Shown piece after piece: positions 1 to 6,894 of a stretch of DNA of 64,000 bases. Within the stretch, counting starts at the first letter, position 1, and every line of letters starts with the position of its first letter. The translations under genes were made by a program, and so were the position numbers. The stretch is from Nematostella vectensis (taxonomy: Eukaryota > Cnidaria > Anthozoa > Actiniaria > Edwardsiidae). Location: NCBI RefSeq assembly GCF_932526225.1, contig NC_064043.1, forward strand, positions 16,120,085 to 16,184,084. Direction: 5' to 3'. The notes below the pieces were generated by a model. The model was not told the DNA's origin, made no database searches, and worked only from the letters and a program-made list of their open reading frames with translations.

Positions 1-36
1 ACGCCCCAGCGAAAGAACGATCTATCCATCAAGTTT

Positions 37-49
37 ATCTCTTTGAGAT
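37..49 (+). other. Small stem-loop in L
   Basis: ATCTC pairs with GAGAT around a TTT loop. It is a perfect 5-bp stem, kept in both La and Lb leaders. Alone it is short enough to be chance. Confidence 0.35.
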
Positions 50-160
50 CCTTTGTTTATATTGCCAGTTTGTTGGGAGAACGTGGCATCTCGTCAACTA
101 GTGTACACACTGCATCTTGAGGACTAGTGGTTAATCAAAGTCAAGCACTTCAATTTCCCA

Positions 161-189
161 TACAGTCGCCAACAATTCTTGTGACTGTA
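161..189 (+). other. Bulged 11-bp hairpin in L
   Basis: TACAGTC pairs with GACTGTA, then after a 4-base GCCA bulge on one side ACAA pairs with TTGT around a TTC loop, giving 11 base pairs in 29 bases. It is directly followed by CCCC at 190-193, which could pair with GGGG at 232-235. I saw it unchanged in La and Lb leaders. It folds on either strand, so it does not give an orientation. Confidence 0.55.
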
Positions 190-294
190 CCCCAGCAGGC
201 AAGGTCACCCCAGGTGGTGTACTGTATATTGGGGAACAAAGGGAATGGGTGGCCAATGAACCCTGTCGGTTGTTCATAGAGTATTTCTTGGGCT

Positions 295-328
295 GGGAAG
301 TTCTTACCCTTGGTAAGTAGCTTTTCCC
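295..328 (+). other. GGTAAG hairpin (splice-donor-like) at the start of B
   Basis: CTTACC (303-308) and GGTAAG (312-317) form a perfect 6-bp stem with a CTT loop, and GGGAA (295-299) can pair with TTCCC (324-328) outside it. The right arm reads GGTAAGT, a consensus eukaryotic 5' splice donor. The palindrome makes the opposite strand donor-like too (GGGTAAGA). It recurs in every B block. In units 3 and 18 the loop base changes (CTTACC-ATT-GGTAAG) and the stem stays intact. Splicing is not shown. Confidence 0.45.
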
Positions 329-523
329 CTATCATTAACACATAATCTAAACATCCTATCTCAAAGATCCCAGGTACATTCGGAAAGCTAAAATCTTCAG
401 GCTAAAAATAACAAACATAGGCTGAGCAAATACTCCAGTCCAAACCCAGTGAGAAAAAAAAAGAGAACAAATCACTCGTTTGATTGCTTTGTTCACTGCG
501 GTACCAGACCAGACATAATTTAC

Positions 524-552
524 AGATGAAGATGAAGAATGAAGATGAAGAA
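524..552. repeat. GATGAA-rich short tandem tract in B
   Basis: The tract is made of GATGAAGATGAAGAATGAAGATGAAG-type repeats, and one copy lies in every B block. It is normally the same length; the second block of unit 20 has lost about 12 bp here (near 43062-43078), consistent with replication slippage. Confidence 0.8.
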
Positions 553-640
553 ATGATTTTTATCATTGTAACTTAATAGATTATTTTTTTTTCTATTATA
601 ATTATCGATGAGAGATATGCTTTAAGAAGAAATAAAAGCT

Positions 641-686
641 CCGCAAATATAAGTTTTGTATCAATAGGGCACCCTTTTAAGGCCTA
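641..686 (+). promoter_or_regulatory. TATA-like stretch in B1 of unit 1 (candidate promoter)
   Basis: CAAATATAAG (about 644-653) is followed by TTTTGTATCAATAGGGCACC and then the conserved hairpin 46 bases after the start of AATATAAG. The same arrangement occurs in all 51 blocks, with the preceding bases CTCCGC or CTCGGC as the main variation. Units 3 and 18 have an extra, better match (TATATAAG and TATAAATAGGG). A TATA-like string in AT-rich DNA is weak evidence by itself. Confidence 0.2.
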
Positions 687-698
687 TTGTACAGGCTT

Positions 699-719
699 GG
701 CATCTTGACGCGCGATGCC
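699..719 (+). other. GGCATC/GATGCC hairpin downstream of the TATA-like stretch
   Basis: GGCATC (699-704) pairs perfectly with GATGCC (714-719) around the 9-base loop TTGACGCGC. It recurs in each B block, for example at 1351-1371, and lies 12 bases after the TTG of the CCTATTGTACAGG motif in every block. The loop is the most CpG-rich spot in an AT-rich block. In the diverged copies of units 3 and 18 the right arm is GAAGCC, so one pair is lost. GGCATC and GATGCC also form a long-range pair near the end of T. Confidence 0.5.
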
Positions 720-901
720 ACAAATATAATTGAGTTAACTAGTATGCAAGTAAACTTTTCCCCTTGTGTGATTAGCGATTTTCAGATGAAGAAACATTAT
801 AACTATAACATTAAAAAAGAAAGAATGATAACAGTAGCATCCTTCCAAGCAGTTAAGGCAGAGCAATTCACCATTCGCAGTTTTTCATTTTTTCATTTTT
901 C

Positions 902-1550
902 GGCCCCTGAACCCTGTCGGTTGTTCATAGAGTATTTCTTGGGCTGGGAAGTTCTTACCCTTGGTAAGTAGCTTTTCCCCTATCATTAATACATAATCTA
1001 AACATCCTATCTCAAAGATCCCAGGTACCTTCGGAAAGCTAAAATCTTCAGGCTAAAAATAATAAACATAGGATGAGCAAATACTCCAGTCCAAACCGAG
1101 TGAGAAAAAAAAGAGAACAAATCAATCGTTTGATTGCTTTGTTCACTGCAGTACCAGACCAGACATAATTTACAGATGAAGATGAAGAATGAAGGTGAAG
1201 AAATGATTTTTATCATTGTAACTTAATAGATTATTTATTTTTTTCTATTATAATTATCGATGAGAGATATGCTTTAAGAAGAAATAAAAGCTCGGCAAAT
1301 ATAAGTTTTGTATCAATAGGGCACCCTTTTAAGGCCTATTGTACAGGCTTGGCATCTTGACGCGCGATGCCACAAATATAATTGAGTTAACTAGTATGCA
1401 AGTAAACTTTTGCCCTTGTGTGATTAGCGATTTTCAGATGAAGAAACATTATAGCTATAAGATAAAAAAAGAAAGAATGATAACAACAGTAGCATCCTTC
1501 CAAGCAGTTAAGGCAGAGCAATTCACCATTCGCAGATTTTCATTTTTTTT
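902..1550. repeat. Module B, second copy in unit 1 (terminal block, FC type)
   Basis: This is the tandem copy of 251-901. Similarity to the first block ends in the T tract near 1550, where the tail begins. Terminal blocks are typically this type: AACTTTTGCCC, AGCTATAAGATA and ACAACAGTAGC, which is 3 bp longer than in the first block. The FS/FC difference shows that first and last blocks have been homogenised separately rather than as one pool. Its left edge reads GGCCCCTGAACC, the Lb-type sequence, although this unit's own leader is La. Confidence 0.92.
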
Positions 1551-1726
1551 ATATCTTCTCTCAATCAATTGATTGCTTTGTTCAGAGCAGAAAAAGACGA
1601 GACATAATTTACGAAGGATCACTCATTTATTCTCTTATATGATTCACAAGACACGAGAAGATCAGATGAAAAAAAGATTATATCACTATAAAACTAAAAC
1701 AGAACGAATGATAACAACAGTAACAT

Positions 1727-1785
1727 CTTCTTCGTGGCGTGTGCTACCTTATAGGAAACAGAGAAGTCCCAAGTATCTGAGAAAC
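1727..1785. repeat. Decayed third copy of the tail motif
   Basis: TTCTTCGTGGCGTGTGCTAC, then TTATAGGAAACAGAGAAGTC, then CCAAGTATCTGAGA matches the two later copies at 1955-2009 and 2033-2080. It lies about 228 bp upstream of the closer pair, separated by an A-rich spacer. Confidence 0.75.
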
Positions 1786-1930
1786 CATCTGCGATGTTAG
1801 TTGAAAATGAAGAACAAGGACAGAAACGAAGTTAAAGAAAAACTTAAAAACATTTGAAAATCTTTTTGAATCTCAATTAGAAATATTTAAAGAATCAGAC
1901 CGTGCGAACATAGGACCCAGTCCCACCCCT

Positions 1931-2084
1931 GAAACTGATTCTTCAACTCACTTGCTTCTTCGTGGCGTGTGCTACCTAATAGCAAACAGAGAAGTCCCAA
2001 GTATCTGAGACTGATTTCTCGACTCTCACTTGCCTCTTCGTGGCGTGTCCTACTTTATAGCAAACAGGGAAGTCCAAAATATCA
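1931..2084. repeat. 76-78 bp tandem duplication inside T
   Basis: Copy 1 (1931-2006) starts GAAACTGATTCTTCAACTC and copy 2 (2007-2084) starts GAGACTGATTTCTCGACTC. Both continue into CTTCGTGGCGTGT, a TATAGCAAACAG-like stretch and AGAAGTCC or GGAAGTCC. The copies are clearly diverged from each other yet each is kept across units, so this duplication is older than the spread of the array. A/G at the GGGAAGTCC or AGAAGTCC position and C/A in GCGCACATAG or GCGAACATAG define tail subfamilies. Confidence 0.85.
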
Positions 2085-2223
2085 AGCGGTACTAGACCGC
2101 TTGTTGACGTTTCTGGTCGGGACTGGATACTCCCCCGGTTAAGGCTAAGCAGGACAATCAGATTGTGATGCCGAAATTTTTTGACCCGAGGGACCACATG
2201 CCTGCAAACTCTTTTATGGCATC
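2083..2223 (+). ncRNA. Conserved structured segment in T, candidate small RNA
   Basis: It contains CAAGCGGT-ACTAG-ACCGCTTG (2083-2103, perfect 8-bp stem), then ACAAT-CAG-ATTGT (2154-2166), then GATGCC (2167-2172) able to pair with GGCATC (2218-2223), enclosing AATTTTTTG (2175-2183). That tract fits the Sm-site consensus of snRNAs, seen on this strand only. Other copies: 4445-4585, 6618-6758, 8327-8467, 10689-10829, 13050-13190, 14759-14899, 17123-17263, 19486-19626, 22503-22643, 24864-25004, 26572-26712, 28281-28421, 30644-30784, 33004-33144, 35363-35503, 37724-37864, 39896-40036, 41605-41745, 43957-44097, 46321-46461, 48682-48822, 51047-51187, 53410-53550, 56427-56567, 58789-58929, 61806-61946 and 63515-63655. 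By eye I saw three changes only (19598, 46410, 48708). It matches no U-snRNA, 5S or SRP RNA I know, so RNA status is inference. Confidence 0.22.
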
Positions 2224-2362
2224 CAAGGCAGAGCACCAAATAATACTAGATGGGTGGCCAGTCTTCAGCAATACCCAGTCAAGCAAGCCAAAAAAAGAAA
2301 ACATTGCATGTAGTCGTGAATAGGGGTCTCCTTAGTTTACATGGCTGTTGTCACGCATTACA

Positions 2363-4724
2363 ACGCCCCAGCGAAAGAACGATCTATCCATCAAGTTTAT
2401 CTCTTTGAGATCTTTTGTTTATATTGCCAGTTTGTTGGGAGAACGTGGCATCTCGTCAACTAGTGTACATACTGCATCTTGAGGACTAGTGGTTAATCAA
2501 AGTCAAGCACTTCAATTTCCCGTACAGTCGCCAACAATTCTTGTGACTGTACCCCAGCAGGCAAGGTCACCCCAGGTGGTGTACTGTATATTGGGGAACA
2601 AAGGGAATGGGTGGCCAATGAACCCTGTCGGTTGTTCATAGAGTATTTCTTGGGCTGGGAAGTTCTTACCCTTGGTAAGTAGCTTTTCCCCTATCATTAA
2701 CACATAATCTAAACATCCTATCTCAAAGATCCCAGGTACATTCGGAAAGCTAAAATCTTCAGGCTAAAAATAACAAACATAGGCTGAGCAAATACTCCAG
2801 TCCAAACCCAGTGAGAAAAAAAAAAGAGAACAAATCACTCGTTTGATTGCTTTGTTCACTGCAGTACCAGACCAGACATAATTTACAGATGAAGATGAAG
2901 AATGAAGATGAAGAAATGATTTTTATCATTGTAACTTAATAGATTATTTTTTTTCTATTATAATTATCGATGAGAGATATGCTTTAAGAAGAAATAAAAG
3001 CTCCGCAAATATAAGTTTTGTATCAATAGGGCACCCTTTTAAGGCCTATTGTACAGGCTTGGCATCTTGACGCGCGATGCCACAAATATAATTGAGTTAA
3101 CTAGTATGCAAGTAAACTTTTCCCCTTGTGTGATTAGCGATTTTCAGATGAAGAAACATTATAACTATAACATTAAAAAAGAAAGAATGATAACAGTAGC
3201 ATCCTTCCAAGCAGTTAAGGCAGAGCAATTCACCATTCGCAGTTTTTCATTTTTTCATTTTTCGGCCCCTGAACCCTGTCGGTTGTTCATAGAGTATTTC
3301 TTGGGCTGGGAAGTTCTTACCCTTGGTAAGTAGCTTTTCCCCTATCATTAACACATAATCTAAACATCGTATCTCAAAGATCCCAGGTACCTTCGGAAAG
3401 CTAAAATCTTCAGGCTAAAAATAATAAACATAGGCTGAGCAAATACTCCAGTCCAAACCCAGTGAGAAAAAAAAGAGAACAAATCAATCGTTTGATTGCT
3501 TTGTTCACTGCAGTACCAGACCAGACATAATTTACAGATGAAGATGAAGAATGAAGATGAAGAAATGATTTTTATCATTGTAACTTAATAGATTATTTAT
3601 TTTTTTCTATTATTATTATCGATGAGAGATATGCTTTAAGAAGAAATAAAAGCTCGGCAAATATAAGTTTTGTATCAATAGGGCACCCTTTTAAGGCCTA
3701 TTGTACAGGCTTGGCATCTTGACGCGCGATGCCACAAATATAATTGAGTTAACTAGTATGCAAGTAAACTTTTGCCCTTGTGTGATTAGCGATTTTCAGA
3801 TGAAGAAACATTATAGCTATAAGATAAAAAAAGAAAGAATGATAACAACAGTAGCATCCTTCCAAGCAGTTAAGGCAGAGCAATTCACCATTCGCAGATT
3901 TTCATTTTTTTTATATCTTCTCTCAATTAATTGATTGCTTTGTTCAGAGCAGAAAAAGACGAGACATAATTTACGAAGGATCACCCATTTATTCTCTTAT
4001 CTAATTCACAAGACACGAGAAGATCAGATGAAAAAAAGATTATATCACTATAAAACTAAAACAGAACGAATGATAACAACAGTAACATCTTCTTCGTGGC
4101 GTGTGCTACCTTATAGGAAACAGAGAAGTCCCAAGTATCTGAGAAACCATCTGCGATGTTAGTTGAAAATGAAGAACAAGGACAGAAACGAAGTTAAAGA
4201 AAAACTTAAAAACATTTGAAAATCGTTTTGAATCTCAATTAGAAATATTTAAAGAATCAGACCGTGCGCACATAGGACCCAGTCCCACCCCTGAAACTGA
4301 TTTTTCAACTCACTTGCTTCTTCGTGGCGTGTGCTACCTAATAGCAAACAGAGAAGTCCCAAGTATCTGAGACTGATTTCTCGACTCTCACTTGCCTCTT
4401 CGTGGCGTGTCCTACTTTATAGCAAACAGAGAAGTCCAAAATATCAAGCGGTACTAGACCGCTTGTTGACGTTTCTGGTCGGGACTGGATACTCCCCCGG
4501 TTAAGGCTAAGCAGGACAATCAGATTGTGATGCCGAAATTTTTTGACCCGAGGGACCACATGCCTGCAAACTCTTTTATGGCATCCAAGGCAGAGCACCA
4601 GATAATACTAGATGGGTGGCCAGTCTTTAGCAATACCCAGTCAAGCAAGCCAAAAAAATAAAATATTGCATGTAGTCGTGGGTGGGGGTCTCCTTAGTTT
4701 ACATGGCTGTTGTCACGCATTACA
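2363..4724. repeat. Unit 2, 2362 bp, n=2, La
   Basis: Blocks start at about 2613 and 3264, tail at about 3913. Private changes are CCCGTACAG near 2521 and ACATCGTATC near 3364. From the middle of the second block on, it carries TATTATTATTATCG, CAATTAATTG and TCTAATTCAC, shared with unit 17. The tail ends GCCAAAAAAATAAAATATTG, again as in unit 17. Confidence 0.95.
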
Positions 4725-5617
4725 ACGCCCCAGCGAAAGAACGATCTATCCATCAAGTTTATCTCTTTGAGATCCTTTGTTTATATTGCCAGTTTGTTGG
4801 GAGAACGTGGCATCTCGTCAACTAGTGTACACACTGCATCTTGAGGACTAGTGGTTAATCAAAGTCAAGCACTTCAATTTCCCATACAGTCGCCAACAAT
4901 TCTTGTGACTGTACCCCAGCAGGCAAGGTCACCCCAGGTGGTGTACTGTATATTGGGGAACAAAGGGAATGGGTGGCCAATGAACCCTGTCGGTTGTTCA
5001 TAGAGTATTTCTTGGGCTGGGAAGTTCTTACCATTGGTAAGTAGCTTTTCCCCTATCATTAACACATAATCTAAACATCCTATCTCAAAGATCCCAGGTA
5101 CATTCGGAAAGCTAAAATCTTCAGGCTAAAAATAATAAACATAGGCTGAGCAAATACTCCAGTCCAAACCCAGTGAGAAAAAAAAGAGAACAAATCACTC
5201 GTTTGATTGCTTTGTTCACTGCAGTACCAGACCAGACATAATTTACAGATGAAGATGAAGAATGAAGATGAAGAAATGATTTTTATCATTGTAACTTAAT
5301 AGATTATTTTTTTTTCTATTATAATTATCGATGAGAGATATGCTTTAAGAAGAAATAAAAGCTCGGCAAATATAAGTTTTGTATCAATAGGGCACCCTTT
5401 TAAGGCCTATTGTACAGGCTTGGCATCTTGACGCGCGATGCCACAAATATAATTGAGTTAACTAGTATGCAAGTAAACTTTTCCCCTTGTGTGATTAGCG
5501 ATTTTCAGATGAAGAAACATTATAACTATAACATTAAAAAAGAAAGAATGATAACAGTAGCATCCTTCCAAGCAGTTAAGGCAGAGCAATTCACCATTCG
5601 CAGTTTTTCATTTTTTT

Positions 5618-6086
5618 ATATCTTCTCTCAATCGTTTGATTGCTTTGTTCAGAGCAGAAACAGACGAGACATAATTTACAAAGGATCACCCATTTATTCT
5701 CTTATCTGTATCACAAGACACGAGAAGATCAGATGAAAACACGATTTTTCTCATTATAACTTGATAGATTATTTAATATTTTCTATTATAATTATTGATG
5801 AAAGAATTGCTTTAAAAGGAAATAAAAGCTCGGCATATATAAGCCTTGTATAAATAGGGCACCCTTTTAAGGCCAATGTACAGGCTTGGCATCTTGAAGC
5901 GCGAAGCCACAAATATAATTGAGTTAACTAGTATGCAAGTAAACTTTTGCCCTTGTGTGATTAGCGATTTTCAGATGAAGAAAAATTCTAACTATAACAT
6001 TAAAAAAGAAAGAATGATAAGAACAGTGACCTCCTTCCAAGCAGTTAAGGCAGAGCAATTCACAATTCGCAGTTTTTCATTTTTTT
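5618..6086. repeat. 469-bp divergent tandem duplication in unit 3
   Basis: The start of T (ATATCTTCTCTC...) runs up to CAGATGAAAA, then joins a B-like sequence at CACGATTTTTCTCATTATAAC, continues through its own TATA-like region and GTACAGGC motif, and returns to ATATCTTCTCTC at 6087. The junction is the CAGATGAA motif, which occurs in both T and B, so recombination between old internal repeats is the simple explanation. It differs from ordinary blocks by far more substitutions than those blocks differ among themselves, so it is an older lineage that escaped homogenisation. Confidence 0.85.
5831..5875 (+). promoter_or_regulatory. Stronger TATA-like region in the divergent copy of unit 3
   Basis: TATATAAG (5836-5843) and TATAAATAGGG (5849-5859) replace the weaker AATATAAG and GTATCAATAGGG of ordinary blocks. 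Both are close to the eukaryotic RNA polymerase II TATA consensus, and the second lies 17 bases before an ATG. If the divergent copy keeps the older state, ordinary blocks have lost a promoter. Transcription is not shown. Confidence 0.25.
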
Positions 6087-6223
6087 ATATCTTCTCTCAA
6101 TCGTTTGATTGCTTTGTTCAGAGCAGAAACAGACGAGACATAATTTACAAAGGATCACCCATTTATTGTCTCTTATCTGATTCACAAGACACGAGAAGGT
6201 CAGATGAAAAAAAGATTATATAA
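5876..6223 (+). other. 115-codon ATG open frame in the divergent copy (doubtful)
   Basis: The frame begins with a true ATG 17 bases after TATAAATAGGG. In all ordinary blocks the same position is ATTG, so the frame there could only start at TTG. The predicted product is lysine-rich and aromatic (starts MYRLGILKRE, ends RRSDEKKII), with no domain, signal peptide or membrane segment that I recognise. The 469-bp copy and unit 18 are the only places where the frame reaches this length. Probably chance in AT-rich repeat DNA. Confidence 0.08.
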
Positions 6224-6894
6224 CTATAAAATTAAAACAGAACGAATGATAAGAGTACCATCTTCTTCGTGGCGTGTGCTACCTTATAGGAAACAGAGAA
6301 GTCCCAAGTATCTGAGAAACCACCTGCGATGTTAGTTGAAGATAAAGAACAAGGACGGAAACGAAGTTAAAGAAAAACTTAAAAACATTTGAAAATCCTT
6401 TTGAATCTCATTTAGATATATTTAAAGAGTCAGACCGTGCGCACATAGGATCCAGTCACATCCCTGAAACTGGTTTTTCAACTCACTTGCTTCTTCGTGG
6501 CGTGTGTTACCTAATAGCAAACAGAGAAGTCCCAAGTATCTGAGACTGATTTCTCGACTCTCACATGCCTCTTCGTGGCGTGTCCTACTTTATAGCAAAC
6601 AGGGAAGTCCAAAATATCAAGCGGTACTAGACCGCTTGTTGACGTTTCTGGTCGGGACTGGATACTCCCCCGGTTAAGGCTAAGCAGGACAATCAGATTG
6701 TGATGCCGAAATTTTTTGACCCGAGGGACCACATGCCTGCAAACTCTTTTATGGCATCCAAGGCAGAGCACCAGATAATACTAGATGGGTGGCCAGTCTT
6801 CAGCAATACCCAGTCAAGCAAGCCAAAAAAAAATATGGCATGTAGTCGTGGGTGGGGGTCTCCTTAGTTTACATGGCTGTTGTCACGCATTACA

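Larger units (their letters stand above)
1..250. repeat. Module L (leader), reference copy in unit 1, variant La
   Basis: This part occurs once per unit and is never duplicated separately. It contains a small stem ATCTC-ttt-GAGAT (37-49), two ACTAGT palindromes and a strong 29-base hairpin (161-189). Two main variants exist. La has CATCAAGTTT, CTCGTCAACTAGTGTAC and GGGTGGCCAATGAACC at its end. Lb has CATCACATTT, CTCATCAACTAGTGAAC and GGGCGGCCCCTGAACC. Lb heads units 4, 7, 13, 19, 23 and 28; units 12 and 17 are hybrids; the rest are La. Confidence 0.9.
251..901. repeat. Module B, first copy in unit 1 (651-bp block, FS type)
   Basis: The block runs from GGCCAATGAACCCTG to the T-rich tract before the next GGCCCCTGAACC, and repeats at 902 with an offset of 651-652 bp. 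In order it holds the GGTAAG hairpin, a poly-A tract, a GATGAA-rich tract, a T-rich tract, a TATA-like stretch and a GGCATC/GATGCC hairpin. Blocks that precede another block are usually this type: AACTTTTCCCC, then AACTATAACATT, then a single ACAGTAGC. There are 51 full B copies in the window. Confidence 0.92.
1..2362. repeat. Unit 1, 2362 bp, n=2, La
   Basis: Blocks start at 251 and 902, tail at 1551. The second block has the marks ATTAATACATAATC, AACCGAGTGAG and GAAGGTGAAG, shared only with the last blocks of units 10 and 15. The tail carries GCGAACATAGG and GGGAAGTCC but ends GTCGTGAATAGGGGTC, an ending otherwise seen in units 4, 23 and 25, so it is a mosaic. Private change: CTGCGGTACC at 497-506 where other copies read CTGCAGTACC. 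Confidence 0.95.
1551..2362. repeat. Module T (tail), reference copy in unit 1
   Basis: T is present once per unit, after the last B. Its first part (1570-1612 and 1663-1730) is a diverged copy of B sequence (480-523 and 783-845). Its middle holds a 76-78 bp duplication. Its last third holds the conserved structured segment 2083-2223, followed by a spacer with a variable A tract and a G-rich CGTGNNTNGGGGTC stretch. Two main tail endings exist: GCCAAAAAAAGAAAATATTG in most units, and a shorter A-tract-ATATGGCATG ending that precedes every Lb or hybrid leader. Confidence 0.9.
4725..6894. repeat. Unit 3, 2170 bp, n=1 plus a 469-bp internal duplication
   Basis: There is one B (from about 4975, FS type but in terminal position), then the divergent duplication 5618-6086, then T. 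It is nearly identical to unit 18, 33.28 kb downstream. Its hairpin loop in B reads CTTACCATTGGTAAG. The tail is also the most diverged in the window: GAAGATAAAGAAC, GGACGGAAAC, CATTTAGATATATT, GGATCCAGTCACATCC and TCACATGCC. Confidence 0.95.

Noticed and set aside
218-236. Similarity of GTACTGTATATTGG to the end of the trypanosome spliced leader
   Set aside because: Only about a dozen bases are alike, and no matching 39-base leader or donor follows.
295-322. U1 snRNA on the minus strand (ACTTACC near its 5' end)
   Set aside because: ACTTACC is simply the complement of the GGTAAGT motif. The rest of U1, including its first loop and Sm site, is absent.
150-341. 63-codon minus-strand open frame intact in every complete unit
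   Set aside because: Units are so similar that an intact frame in all of them is expected. It crosses hairpins, contains the L/B border, and the translation resembles no family I know. Changes between La and Lb alter the protein (for example IGHPFP to RGRPFS).
687-971. Plus-strand 77-108 codon open frames beginning in each B
   Set aside because: They start at TTG, not ATG, change C-terminus with whatever block follows, and are broken by homopolymer indels (units 11, 14, 16) or TAG (units 7, 8, 13, 28).
1007-1216. Minus-strand 63-72 codon open frames through the poly-A tract of B
   Set aside because: Frame depends on the length of the A tract, which varies freely between copies; many blocks lack the frame. 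No sign of coding constraint.
1573-1800. 75-codon plus-strand open frame in T
   Set aside because: It also begins at TTG, overlaps the frame from B, and is rich in repeat-derived sequence with no recognisable domain.
1958-2006. Resemblance to SRP RNA/Alu (GTGGCGTGTGC, GTCCCAAGTATCTGAG)
   Set aside because: Only two short strings match, with different spacing. No B box, no poly-A end and no flanking target-site duplications were seen, so a SINE call is not supported.
2118-2155. Resemblance to 5S rRNA internal promoter (GGTCGGGACTGG, GGCTAAGCAGG)
   Set aside because: The two motifs are in the wrong order for 5S rRNA and the rest does not align; likely chance.
2100-2223. U2 or U5 snRNA
   Set aside because: GGCTAAG and AATTTTTTG are shared with U2 and U5 respectively, but the branch-site recognition sequence of U2 and the conserved U5 loop are missing.
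1976-2239. 86-87 codon minus-strand open frame in T
   Set aside because: It lies over the structured segment and the 78-bp duplication. It is shortened in units 11 and 16 and frameshifted at its end in unit 22. Conservation is better explained by DNA or RNA structure.
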